Shown: positions 1 to 6,810, counted from the first letter of the stretch. The stretch: DNA of 13,838 nt from Caryophanales bacterium UBA2253 (GCA_002347755.1 DDXT01000050.1:1-13838); one strand, 5' to 3'. Notes: generated by a model not told the origin, from the letters alone. Numbers and translations: made by a program.

Positions 1-18
1 AGATGTGTATAAGAGACA
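1..18 (+). other. Tn5/Nextera mosaic-end adapter remnant (artefact)
   Basis: The first 18 bases match 18 of the 19 bases of the Tn5 mosaic end (AGATGTGTATAAGAGACAG) used in Nextera tagmentation libraries; only the final G is replaced by T. A natural Tn5 end is unlikely exactly at base 1 of an assembled piece, so this is almost certainly untrimmed library adapter. The window therefore starts at a contig end, and genomic sequence begins at about base 19. Confidence 0.93.
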
Positions 19-111
19 TACTCAAAGGTGTTTACAATAAAAGGGCGATCTTATAGAACAAAGGATATTATGCGAGTCAATGGGCCCAAGTCCATTGACT
101 CCAGTAATTAA
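19..111 (+). pseudogene. C-terminal fragment resembling IstB-type ATPase of an IS21-family element (5' cut by contig end)
   Basis: A frame open from the adapter junction runs to TAA at 109-111 and encodes 30 residues, including KVFTIKGRSYRTKDIM. The pattern (hydrophobic stretch)-x-G-x-S-Y-R followed by a basic tail resembles the extreme C-terminus of IstB/DnaC-like helper ATPases of IS21 insertion sequences, where a G-E-S-[YM]-R motif closes the protein. The Walker motifs would lie upstream and are not in the window, so the call rests on a short tail. Support comes from the tandem repeats just downstream, which look like an IS21 end, and from the contig breaking here, as assemblies often do inside repeated elements. 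The frame also contains a perfect 10-bp inverted repeat at 74-101. It could instead be an unrelated ORF tail. Confidence 0.4.
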
Positions 112-159
112 CTGATAGAAAGATAATCTGTAAAAATTTGTGCTTGTTAAATACTATTC

Positions 160-180
160 AGGGGGAACACATTTCCCCCT
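160..180 (+). repeat. G/C-rich hairpin downstream of the IstB-like tail
   Basis: Arms AGGGGGAA (160-167) and TTCCCCCT (173-180) are perfectly complementary over 8 bp with a 5-nt loop (cacat). A second C-run of six at 183-188 could compete for the same G-run. There is no T-tract directly after the stem; the nearest lies at 210-215. It may be a weak terminator for the IS transcript or a structural part of the IS end. Confidence 0.5.
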
Positions 181-189
181 ATCCCCCCA

Positions 190-237
190 TTGGTGAAATT
201 AACTCTGTCTTTTTTGGTTAATTTAATATTGACTTTT
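190..237 (+). repeat. Two tandem 24-bp direct repeats
   Basis: Units 190-213 and 214-237 abut exactly and match at 18 of 24 positions. Both begin TTGGT, share TTAA in the middle and end with C-TTTT. No third unit follows. The arrangement fits the repeated transposase-binding sites near IS21-family ends. The units also allow an 8-bp inverted pairing, AAATTAAC (196-203) with GTTAATTT (217-224), which follows partly from their shared TTAA core. Confidence 0.6.
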
Positions 238-346
238 AACAACTATACCTGATGATGGGAAATATTTCAATATGAATAATGCTTTTTATCAGTCTTTATC
301 TTGAAAAGAACGTTTTTTTGCTAATCATTTATTTTTCGGTTTGTTG

Positions 347-375
347 TTAACATTCTTGGTGAATAATGGTATAAT
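347..375 (+). promoter_or_regulatory. Sigma-A-type promoter with extended -10 for the first operon
   Basis: The -35 box TTAACA (347-352, 5 of 6 consensus) is separated by 17 nt from a perfect -10 box TATAAT (370-375). TGG directly before the -10 box (367-369) makes it an extended -10. Transcription should start near 382, leaving only about 10-20 nt before the first gene. The region 242-346 before it is AT-rich and I see no gene in it. Confidence 0.75.
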
Positions 376-391
376 AATCATAGAATTATGA

Positions 392-1318
392 GTGAGCCGA
401 ATGATGAAAAAAGACAAATTTGTGATGCCTCAGGAAAAGATCGACATCGCCATCCCGGAAATTCCGAAAAGCCATAAAAATCCCGTCGTAAAAGACGAAG
501 ACATTTATTTCGAACGCGTGAACTTTGTCAGCAATGGGCATTCGCTCCAAAACCTTCCCGATTTGAAAGCCAAGGTCGAACAAATCACCGGAAGCCTTCA
601 GGGTTTTGTTGGCAAATCGGAGGCTTTGCTTCATCAATTCCATTTCTTGAAGATGTTTTCCCGGGCCCGTTTTAAAAACAGCGAGGTTCAGGAGCGGATT
701 TATGAATTCGAAAAACAAGTCGCGCGGATGAAAAGGATCTATGAGGATCTGAAGAACAAAGGCGATCTGTACCGTTATATGGAAAAGGTCGAGGATCAGG
801 AACTGGAAGAGACCTTCGGAAAGATCAATGATTTGTTCGATTACCTTCGGGAAATCAGCCATGACCTGACCCAATTCCAAAATCATTATTTCAAAAAACT
901 GAAAATGACCTCGTACAGCATTTGCAATGACAAATCTTATTCGGAACTGGAGACCCTTAATCGCAACATCTCGCAAACCATGGAGGGATACAAATCGTTT
1001 CAGGAGGCTCACGATTACATTTTTTACAACAGCGGCGAATTGATCGTCAATACGATCAAAGCTTTGGTCCATTGTTTGGCCAGCAAGAAAAACCAAAATT
1101 ACGCGAAAACGTACAATTATTCGTATTTTTTGGGATCGGAGGTCGTGGTGGTTTTGAAGTTCACGGAATGGATCGAACTTTTCAACAAAATCCGGTTCGT
1201 GATGCGGACGACCAACGGCGTGGAACTGTTTGATTACCTCATATTCAAGAACTACTATCTGGAATTAGAAAAGAGATACATCATGATGCTGATTTATGAC
1301 GAGTCGGAGAACATATGA
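392..1318 (+). CDS. Hypothetical protein of about 308 aa, first gene of the rsmB-thiN operon
   Basis: I do not recognise this protein. It has no signal peptide or clear membrane segment. Residues 1-40 look loosely structured and rich in Pro and Lys. Residues about 55-185 are charged and largely helical, with heptad-like stretches that could form a coiled coil (for example around 103-120 and 125-160). The C-terminal third is rich in Tyr and Phe. The start is uncertain: GTG at 392 gives 308 residues, while ATG at 401 or 404 gives 305 or 304. None has a good Shine-Dalgarno sequence, and the predicted transcript start is only 10-20 nt upstream. The stop TGA overlaps the ATG of the next gene (ATGA), so translation of the two is probably coupled. 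Codon use and base composition resemble the neighbouring genes, which argues for a resident gene and not a recent import. Confidence 0.8.
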   Translation: MSRMMKKDKFVMPQEKIDIAIPEIPKSHKNPVVKDEDIYFERVNFVSNGHSLQNLPDLKAKVEQITGSLQGFVGKSEALLHQFHFLKMFSRARFKNSEVQERIYEFEKQVARMKRIYEDLKNKGDLYRYMEKVEDQELEETFGKINDLFDYLREISHDLTQFQNHYFKKLKMTSYSICNDKSYSELETLNRNISQTMEGYKSFQEAHDYIFYNSGELIVNTIKALVHCLASKKNQNYAKTYNYSYFLGSEVVVVLKFTEWIELFNKIRFVMRTTNGVELFDYLIFKNYYLELEKRYIMMLIYDESENI

Positions 1319-2118
1319 GGGGCGACTTTCACATTCACACCAAATATTCCGATGGACGTCTGAGCGTCGCGGAAGTACTGGCCCTGACCAATGAGCTGGA
1401 TTTTTTTAGCATTACCGACCACGATTGTCTGACCGGCTCTTTGGAAGCCGCAAAGTTGACCAACAAAGCCATCATCGGCGTGGAACTGTCGACCGAACAT
1501 TTGACCGAGAGCATTCACATTCTGGGTTATTTTCCGGACCTTTCCGGTCTGAAAGTTTTGAATCAAAAATTGGAGATTCAAAGGAAACATCGATTCGAAC
1601 GCGCTTTTAAGATTAGAGATTTGTTGAAAGCTCATTTTGGTTTTGAAATGAACATGGATTTTGTGACCACGGTTGACAGCGTCACCCGGGGGACCATCGC
1701 CACCGAAATCGTAAGACAGGGTTTTCCCTACACTCGGGAATACATTTTCAAATACATGATCGGACGGGGCTGCCCGGCTTACATTCCTTCGACCAAACTC
1801 AAAACCGCCGAGGGGATCAAACTGATCCATCAATTCGGGGGATTGGCCATTTTGGCTCATCCGACGCTTTTAGTAAAAGTAAATGCCCGCGCCATCATCG
1901 CCATGGGGGTGGACGGCTTGGAAGCCGTCTATTCCAAAAATCAAATCGGACATCAGGAAATGTTCATCCAAATGGCCCAAGAATATGGGCTTTTGATCAC
2001 CGCCGGAAGCGACTTTCATTTTCCGGATGATCAAAAACACGGATCCGTCGGCTCCGTCAGTCTGGAAGGAGCGCATCTGAACGAATTTTTAGAAAAATTA
2101 AAAAAAGGAAATAAATGA
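1315..2118 (+). CDS. PHP-domain metal-dependent phosphoesterase (RNase AM / YciV-TrpH type)
   Basis: This 267-residue protein has the motifs of the PHP family: HIHT-YSDG at residues 6-14, ITDHD at 33-37, GVELS with Glu57, a His at 68, LAHP with His182, and GSDFH at 231-235. Together these residues form the trinuclear metal site. The size and a variable insert between the third and fourth motifs match the YciV/TrpH group. Characterised members hydrolyse 3',5'-nucleotide bisphosphates and trim short RNA 5' ends, including rRNA. Exact substrate cannot be read from the sequence. It overlaps its upstream neighbour by ATGA and the downstream rsmB by ATGA (2115-2118), so it is tightly coupled in the operon. 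Its place before two rRNA modification genes fits a role in RNA metabolism, but that is inference. Histidinol phosphatase is a less likely reading. Confidence 0.85.
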   Translation: MRGDFHIHTKYSDGRLSVAEVLALTNELDFFSITDHDCLTGSLEAAKLTNKAIIGVELSTEHLTESIHILGYFPDLSGLKVLNQKLEIQRKHRFERAFKIRDLLKAHFGFEMNMDFVTTVDSVTRGTIATEIVRQGFPYTREYIFKYMIGRGCPAYIPSTKLKTAEGIKLIHQFGGLAILAHPTLLVKVNARAIIAMGVDGLEAVYSKNQIGHQEMFIQMAQEYGLLITAGSDFHFPDDQKHGSVGSVSLEGAHLNEFLEKLKKGNK

Positions 2119-3380
2119 ACGCAAGAAAACTGGCTTTTGAAGCCATCGATAAAATCATAACCAACAAATCATTCTCCAATCTGGCCGTCAACGAATTTTT
2201 GAATAAATTCGAGCTTTCCGCCGAGGACCGGGTTTTGTTTACCAAACTGGTTTACGGAACCATCGAAAGGCTGATTACGCTGGATTTTTATTTGGAACCC
2301 TATGTGGGTCAGCGGAAACAAAAAACCTGGGTTCGGGCGTTGCTTTGCATGAGCGCTTATCAACTGATCTATATGCGCATCCCCGATTACGCGGTGGTGA
2401 ACGAAGCCGTTGAACTGGCTAACGTCAAAGACCGTCACATCGGTTCGTTCGTTAATGCGGTCCTCCGTAATTTCCAAAGAAATCCCTTGCGAAGCCTGGA
2501 CGATCTTGATGAGATCGGACGTTTGAGCATCAAGTATTCGTTTCCAAACTGGCTGGTGGCTTATCTGCTTAAAGATTATGACGCTTCAACCATCGAAAAA
2601 ATCCTGGAAGAGTTCTTGAATGAAAAAGAGACGGGGATCCGGATCAATACCCTTAAGGGCAGCCGGGAGGAGATCCTCGCCCAATTGGATGAAGAACAAA
2701 TCGAATACCGGGTGGCTCCGATCGGGAAAAATGCCTTGGTCGTTACCGGAGACATTCAAAAAAGTCAACTTTTCCTTACTGGAAAAATCACCATTCAGGA
2801 CCTCTCCGCGCAAATGGTCGCAGAAACGATGGATCCGGCCCCGGGCGACGTCATTTTGGACATTTGCAGCGCTCCGGGGGGCAAAACCGCCCATCTGGCG
2901 GCCCTTTTGAACAACACCGGCGTCATTTATGCCTGCGATGTTTATTTGCACAAAATCAAACTGATGGAAACAACGTTCCGCCGGCTTGGGGTAAATAACG
3001 TAAAAACGCAGCTGATCGACGCCCGGAATCTGAAAGAACATCTCGAACCGGAATCATTCGACCAAATCTTGGCCGATGTCCCCTGTTCGGGACTGGGAGT
3101 TCTTTCACACAAAGCGGACATCAAATACAATCTGAAGCTTGGCGCGATCGAAGCGATCAAAAAGCTGCAACAAGAAATCTTGGAGAGCACTTACCCGTTT
3201 GTTAAAAAAGGCGGATTTTTTACCTACTCCACCTGCACCATTAACAAAGAGGAGAATGAAGCACAGATAAAGGCCTTTTTGGAAAAGCATCCGGATTTCG
3301 GGGTCGTCGAACAAAAGACGATATTGCCGTTTCAATATCATTGCGACGGTTTCTTTATCTGTAAAATGAGGAGAAAATAA
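2115..3380 (+). CDS. rsmB: 16S rRNA (cytosine(967)-C5)-methyltransferase RsmB
   Basis: The 421-residue protein has a NusB-like RNA-binding domain (about residues 1-135, with FVNAVLRN at 112-119), then a Rossmann-fold methyltransferase domain. The SAM motif DICSAPGGKT is at 249-258. DVPCSG (321-326) carries the Cys that helps release the product, and YSTCT (371-375) carries the catalytic Cys374. This two-cysteine arrangement defines the RNA m5C methyltransferases. Length matches the family (about 430). RsmB methylates C967 of 16S rRNA using S-adenosylmethionine. The SD-like AAGGA lies upstream of the ATG within the end of the PHP gene. rsmB-rlmN order is the same as in Bacillus. Confidence 0.95.
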   Translation: MNARKLAFEAIDKIITNKSFSNLAVNEFLNKFELSAEDRVLFTKLVYGTIERLITLDFYLEPYVGQRKQKTWVRALLCMSAYQLIYMRIPDYAVVNEAVELANVKDRHIGSFVNAVLRNFQRNPLRSLDDLDEIGRLSIKYSFPNWLVAYLLKDYDASTIEKILEEFLNEKETGIRINTLKGSREEILAQLDEEQIEYRVAPIGKNALVVTGDIQKSQLFLTGKITIQDLSAQMVAETMDPAPGDVILDICSAPGGKTAHLAALLNNTGVIYACDVYLHKIKLMETTFRRLGVNNVKTQLIDARNLKEHLEPESFDQILADVPCSGLGVLSHKADIKYNLKLGAIEAIKKLQQEILESTYPFVKKGGFFTYSTCTINKEENEAQIKAFLEKHPDFGVVEQKTILPFQYHCDGFFICKMRRK

Positions 3381-3381
3381 A

Positions 3382-4422
3382 GTGAAAACCAGCATTTACA
3401 ATTATTCCCGAGATCGTCTGGATCAATATTTCATCGCCAACGGCAGCCCCAAATTTCGGTCTACGCAAGTCTTTGAAGCCGTATACAAACAGCGCCTGAC
3501 CGACTTTTCGCTGATGACCAACTTCAAACGCGATTTCATCGCCAAACTGTCCGCAGACTTTAGTTTCCCGGTTCTCAAGACCGTTACCGTCCAAACTTCG
3601 AACGACGAAACCAAAAAATACCTGTTTGCGTTGGAAGACGGGAATCTGATCGAAACCGTTTTGATGAAGCAAAGTTACGGTTACAGCGTCTGCGTGACTT
3701 CGCAAGTCGGGTGCAACATGGGCTGTGCTTTTTGCGCCAGCGGAACGACCAAAAAGATCCGCAATCTGGAACCGTCGGAAATGGTGCTTCAGGTCCTGAC
3801 CATTGACAATTTCCTGAAACTGGAAGAAAAACGGGTCAGCCATGTGGTCATCATGGGGATCGGCGAACCTTTCGATAATTATGACAATGTCATCGAATTT
3901 GTGAAGATCATCAATGACGGCAAGGGCCTGGAGATCGGAAGCCGCCACATCAGCGTTTCCACCTGCGGCATCGTTCCGAAGATCTACGAATTCGCGGAGG
4001 TGCCGCTGCAGATCAATCTGGCCATTTCTCTTCATTTCGCGACCAACGAAAAACGAAGCAAATACATGGGCGTAAACAAATCTTACAATCTGGAAGACTT
4101 GAAAAAAGCCCTGAAATATTACTATTCGCGGACCAATCGCCGTTTGACTTTCGAATACATCCTGCTAGATGGGATCAACGATACTTTGGATGACGCCCGC
4201 GACCTCGCGGAATATGTCCGGGAGTTCAACTCGTACGTCAATCTGATTCCTTACAACCAAACCGCCGGGATTTTCAAAAGAACCAGCGAAAAGAAAGCTC
4301 ACATCTTTTTCGATTATTTGATGAAAAACAAGATCAACGTCACTTTAAGAAGAGAACAGGGTCATGACATTGATGCCGCTTGCGGCCAATTGCGAGTCAA
4401 GGAGCTTAAATGCAAGGACTAG
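3382..4422 (+). CDS. rlmN: Dual-specificity 23S rRNA/tRNA adenine-C2 methyltransferase RlmN
   Basis: This is a 346-residue radical SAM enzyme that methylates C2 of A2503 in 23S rRNA and A37 of some tRNAs. The CNMGCAFC motif supplies Cys111, Cys115 and Cys118 for the 4Fe-4S cluster. Cys104 (in VCVTSQ) and Cys334 (in DAACGQLR) correspond to the two cysteines that carry and resolve the methyl intermediate; the spacing 104/111/115/118 equals that of E. coli 118/125/129/132. GIGEPFDN (151-158 region) and ISLHFAT are further family signatures. The start is GTG at 3382, supported by AGGAG at 3369-3373, 8 nt upstream. The gene begins 1 nt after the rsmB stop and overlaps rsgA by 13 nt. The phosphatase/kinase pair prpC-prkC that follows rlmN in Bacillus is missing here. 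Confidence 0.96.
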   Translation: MKTSIYNYSRDRLDQYFIANGSPKFRSTQVFEAVYKQRLTDFSLMTNFKRDFIAKLSADFSFPVLKTVTVQTSNDETKKYLFALEDGNLIETVLMKQSYGYSVCVTSQVGCNMGCAFCASGTTKKIRNLEPSEMVLQVLTIDNFLKLEEKRVSHVVIMGIGEPFDNYDNVIEFVKIINDGKGLEIGSRHISVSTCGIVPKIYEFAEVPLQINLAISLHFATNEKRSKYMGVNKSYNLEDLKKALKYYYSRTNRRLTFEYILLDGINDTLDDARDLAEYVREFNSYVNLIPYNQTAGIFKRTSEKKAHIFFDYLMKNKINVTLRREQGHDIDAACGQLRVKELKCKD

Positions 4423-5270
4423 TCATTAAAGCCATCAGCGGCGAATACAGCGTCTTCAATGATGGCAAGCTGCTCACATGCAAGCCCAAAGGGTTGTTTC
4501 GGCTGCGAGAAGAACTGGTAAAAGTCGGAGACCGGGTCATCGTTGACGAAAAGACAAAGACGATCATTGCGGTCCTGCCCCGGAAGAATGAACTCATCCG
4601 GCCGGCGGTCGCCAATCTGGATAAAATTTTTTTGGTTTTTTCGGTCAAAGAACCGGATCTTAACCTGAATCTTCTGGATCGCCTGCTTTCGATTTTCGAA
4701 TATTATGATTTACACCCGATCATCGTTTTCACCAAAGTTGATCTTTTGGAAAATCCGGAGGAATTTTTAAAAATATCCGATTATTATCATCAAATTGGTT
4801 ATGCGACTTATTCAACCGGCCACGGTTTGAGCTTCGAGCTGATCAAACAGGAGATCTCCGGATCGATCTGCGCTTTCGCCGGCCAAAGCGGAGTGGGGAA
4901 GAGCACGCTTTTGAACTGGTTCGACGGGAGTTTTCAAATCAAGACCGATGCCATTTCTCAAGCTTTGGGAAGAGGAAAACATACCACCCGCCATGTGGAA
5001 CTTTTAAAACTGGGGGATGGTTGGGTGGCGGACACGCCGGGATTCGGGACCATTGAATATCCGAACATCGACATGCTCACTTTTTCCCAAACCTTTCGGG
5101 AATTCTTTGCGGCACGGAAAGATTGTCAGTTCAACAAATGCCTGCATGTTGACGAACCGGACTGCGCCATCAAAAAAATGGTGAAAGACGGAAGCATCCT
5201 GTCCAGCCGTTATGACAACTACTTGCTTTTTTACAAAGAAATCAAAGAAAACCTTAAAAATCAATATTAG
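4410..5270 (+). CDS. rsgA: Ribosome small-subunit-dependent GTPase RsgA (YloQ)
   Basis: A 286-residue circularly permuted GTPase. An N-terminal OB fold (about 1-65) is followed by the G4 motif TKVD (108-111), then the P-loop GQSGVGKST (158-166), switch I GRGKHTTRH (187-195) and G3 DTPG (208-211). This G4-G1-G2-G3 order is diagnostic. The C-terminal zinc knuckle uses Cys239, Cys244, His246 and Cys252. RsgA acts in late 30S assembly and its GTPase is stimulated by the small subunit. AAGGAG at 4399-4404 sits 5 nt before the ATG, inside the end of rlmN, and supports this start. Its place with rsmB and rlmN makes this half of the operon a ribosome-maturation group. Confidence 0.96.
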   Translation: MQGLVIKAISGEYSVFNDGKLLTCKPKGLFRLREELVKVGDRVIVDEKTKTIIAVLPRKNELIRPAVANLDKIFLVFSVKEPDLNLNLLDRLLSIFEYYDLHPIIVFTKVDLLENPEEFLKISDYYHQIGYATYSTGHGLSFELIKQEISGSICAFAGQSGVGKSTLLNWFDGSFQIKTDAISQALGRGKHTTRHVELLKLGDGWVADTPGFGTIEYPNIDMLTFSQTFREFFAARKDCQFNKCLHVDEPDCAIKKMVKDGSILSSRYDNYLLFYKEIKENLKNQY

Positions 5271-5278
5271 GAGGACTT

Positions 5279-5923
5279 ATGATCGTAGCGCCATCAATTT
5301 TATCGGCTGATTTCACGAAACTTCTGGAAGAAGTTCAGGACGTTGAAAGATGCGGAGCAGATTTTCTTCACATCGATGTGATGGACGGACATTTCGTTCC
5401 GAACCTAACTTTGGGGCCGGCAGTTTATCAAAATCTCAAAAACCGGGTCCAACTGGTTTTTGACGTGCATTTGATGATCACCGATCCCAAGTTTTTCGCT
5501 CGGGAATTCGTGAAAGCCGGAGCGGATTATCTGACCTTTCACTTTGAAGCGACGGACGATGTTTCCGGAATGATCGATTACATTCGTTTTTTGGGAGCAC
5601 GGGTCGGAATTTCCGTCAAACCGAAAACCCCGATCGAAGTTTTGGAGCCGTATCTTGACCGGGTTGATCTGGTTCTGGTCATGTCAGTGGAACCGGGTTT
5701 CGGCGGCCAAAGTTTTTTGGAATCCGCCTTACCGAAACTGGAATACCTGAAAACACAAAAAAACCGCCATCACCACCATTACTTGATTGAAGTTGACGGC
5801 GGAATAAATGAAAAAACCGGGGCTTTGTGCGCCCAAGCGGGAGCCGAAGTGTTAGTCGCGGGAACCTATGTGTTTAAATCCGCGAATCGGGAAGCAGCAA
5901 TCGGAGGGCTGAAAAAGTTATGA
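5279..5923 (+). CDS. rpe: Ribulose-phosphate 3-epimerase
   Basis: A 214-residue TIM-barrel enzyme that interconverts D-ribulose 5-phosphate and D-xylulose 5-phosphate in the pentose phosphate pathway. Signatures: APSILSADF (4-12) with Ser7, HIDVMDGHFVPN (31-42) with metal ligands His31 and Asp33, FDVHLM (61-66) with His64, VMSVEPGFGGQSF (134-146) for phosphate binding, and EVDGG (171-175) with Asp173. A perfect AGGAGG (5269-5274) overlaps the rsgA stop and is 4 nt before the ATG. Residues 164-167 are four consecutive histidines, on a surface loop before the last active-site strand. The stop overlaps the thiN start (ATGA, 5920-5923). The rsgA-rpe-thiN order is shared with Bacillus. Confidence 0.96.
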   Translation: MIVAPSILSADFTKLLEEVQDVERCGADFLHIDVMDGHFVPNLTLGPAVYQNLKNRVQLVFDVHLMITDPKFFAREFVKAGADYLTFHFEATDDVSGMIDYIRFLGARVGISVKPKTPIEVLEPYLDRVDLVLVMSVEPGFGGQSFLESALPKLEYLKTQKNRHHHHYLIEVDGGINEKTGALCAQAGAEVLVAGTYVFKSANREAAIGGLKKL

Positions 5924-6540
5924 TCATCAAAATCGTCGCCGCGGGCAGTAATTTATTTTCCAAACTCTACCGTCGCAGCCCGGAAGAAATGTTGGTTGGG
6001 GTGGATGGGGGAATCCATGACATCGTCAAAAAAGGTCTGGTCGTCGATTTGGGCATCGGGGATTTTGACTCATGCAACATTGAAGACGTCGTCAATTCCT
6101 GTTCCAAGGTCAAAGTCTATCCGAAAGAGAAGGACTATAGCGATTTGGAATTGGCCATTCGGGAAGTCATCAGTCTTCCTCATGAGAAAATTGTCATTTA
6201 CAACGCCACCGGCGGACGGCTTGACCATTTCTACGCCAATCTGAACATTCTGATCAAGTATTCCCAGTACAATCTGGAGATCGTCGATACCGCCAATTTG
6301 ATCCGGATCATCAACCAGTCCACCAAACTGGAGAAGACTCCGTATCAATATTTGTCTTTTTTCGCGCTTGAAGAAGAAACGATCATCACTCTCAAAGGGT
6401 TTAAGTACGAACTTAGCGGTTACCATCTGGAGCCGATGGACAATCTTTGTCTGAGCAATGAACTCGTTGGGGACGGATATTTGGATGTCAACGATAAAAA
6501 ATTGTTGGTGATCGAGTCCAATAACCCCGAGAACAAATAA
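5920..6540 (+). CDS. thiN: Thiamine pyrophosphokinase (YloS type)
   Basis: The 206-residue protein converts thiamine and ATP to thiamine pyrophosphate. Family motifs are GVDGG (27-31), GDFDS (47-51), KDYSDLELA (71-79) and TGGRLDH (97-103). These form the N-terminal ATP-binding alpha/beta domain; the remaining residues form the beta-sandwich that binds thiamine. Length matches the family. It is the last gene of the operon: its ATG overlaps the rpe stop by 4 nt, and a bidirectional terminator begins directly after its TAA. Supplying TPP beside rpe makes metabolic sense because transketolase, which consumes the Rpe product, is TPP-dependent; this link is inference. Confidence 0.94.
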   Translation: MIIKIVAAGSNLFSKLYRRSPEEMLVGVDGGIHDIVKKGLVVDLGIGDFDSCNIEDVVNSCSKVKVYPKEKDYSDLELAIREVISLPHEKIVIYNATGGRLDHFYANLNILIKYSQYNLEIVDTANLIRIINQSTKLEKTPYQYLSFFALEEETIITLKGFKYELSGYHLEPMDNLCLSNELVGDGYLDVNDKKLLVIESNNPENK

Positions 6541-6563
6541 AAAAAGGCTTTTTCAGCCTTTTT
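6541..6563. terminator. Bidirectional rho-independent terminator between thiN and rpmB
   Basis: AAAAAGGCT (6541-6549) pairs perfectly over 9 bp with AGCCTTTTT (6555-6563) across the 5-nt loop TTTTC. The plus strand has a 3' run of five T. The minus strand reads into a run of seven T (opposite 6539-6545). It therefore serves both converging genes, thiN on plus and rpmB on minus. Confidence 0.88.
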
Positions 6564-6574
6564 GTCAATCATGA

Positions 6575-6766
6575 TTAAGCACGTTGCACTAAACCTGATT
6601 TTAATGCTCTTGTTGAAACATAAACGCGTTTCTTTTTGCCATCAACATCAATGATCCTTACTTTTTGTAAGTTAGCTTTCCAATTTCGGCGCGAAGCAAC
6701 CAATGAGTGGGAGCGACTGTTCCCGGACATGTTGCCAAGACCGGTAATATAACATCTGCGAGCCAT
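6575..6766 (-). CDS. rpmB: 50S ribosomal protein L28
   Basis: The 63-residue basic protein starts MARRCYITGLG and contains SGNSRSHS, RRNWKANLQKVR and STRALKSG, the classic L28 pattern of Bacilli. The ATG at 6764-6766 is chosen over a start 18 nt upstream because AGGAGG at 6773-6778 lies 6 nt before it and family members begin here. The zinc-binding CXXC pairs of some L28 proteins are absent, so this is the zinc-independent form. It is transcribed opposite to its neighbours, as rpmB is in Bacillus, from its own promoter, and ends at the shared bidirectional terminator. SpoVM, which lies beside rpmB in endospore formers, is not present. Confidence 0.97.
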   Translation of the reverse strand: MARRCYITGLGNMSGNSRSHSLVASRRNWKANLQKVRIIDVDGKKKRVYVSTRALKSGLVQRA

Positions 6767-6810
6767 AGTGAACCTCCTTAACATAATCTTTTCTACTTTT
6801 TACCTTTCAT

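Larger units (their letters stand above)
19..241 (+). mobile_element. Probable right end of an IS21-like insertion sequence
   Basis: Four things are seen in order: the IstB-like tail (to 111), a G/C-rich hairpin (160-180), two tandem imperfect 24-bp repeats (190-213 and 214-237), and the bases AACA ending at 241. Read inward from that end, the minus strand begins TGTTAAAAGTCAATATTAAA. IS21-family elements are known to begin with TG, end with CA and carry multiple repeated transposase-binding sites at each end. The left end and istA would lie outside the window. The exact boundary and any target duplication cannot be fixed from one end. Confidence 0.4.

Noticed and set aside
388..480. ATG at 388-390 as the start of a small gene
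   Set aside because: The frame closes after about 30 codons at a TAA near 478 and has no SD; it is out of frame with the long ORF.
386..1096. A long minus-strand open frame of 236 codons opposite the first gene
   Set aside because: It has no SD or family motif and is explained by the codon bias of the plus gene; similar shadow frames lie opposite rlmN, recG and rnc.
5768..5779. Four consecutive histidines in Rpe, suggesting an engineered tag
   Set aside because: The run is internal, only four residues long and sits in a natural loop of a complete epimerase, so it is ordinary sequence variation.
6541..6574. A possible spoVM small gene between thiN and rpmB
   Set aside because: Only 34 nt lie between the genes and they are taken up mostly by the terminator; no SpoVM-like frame exists.
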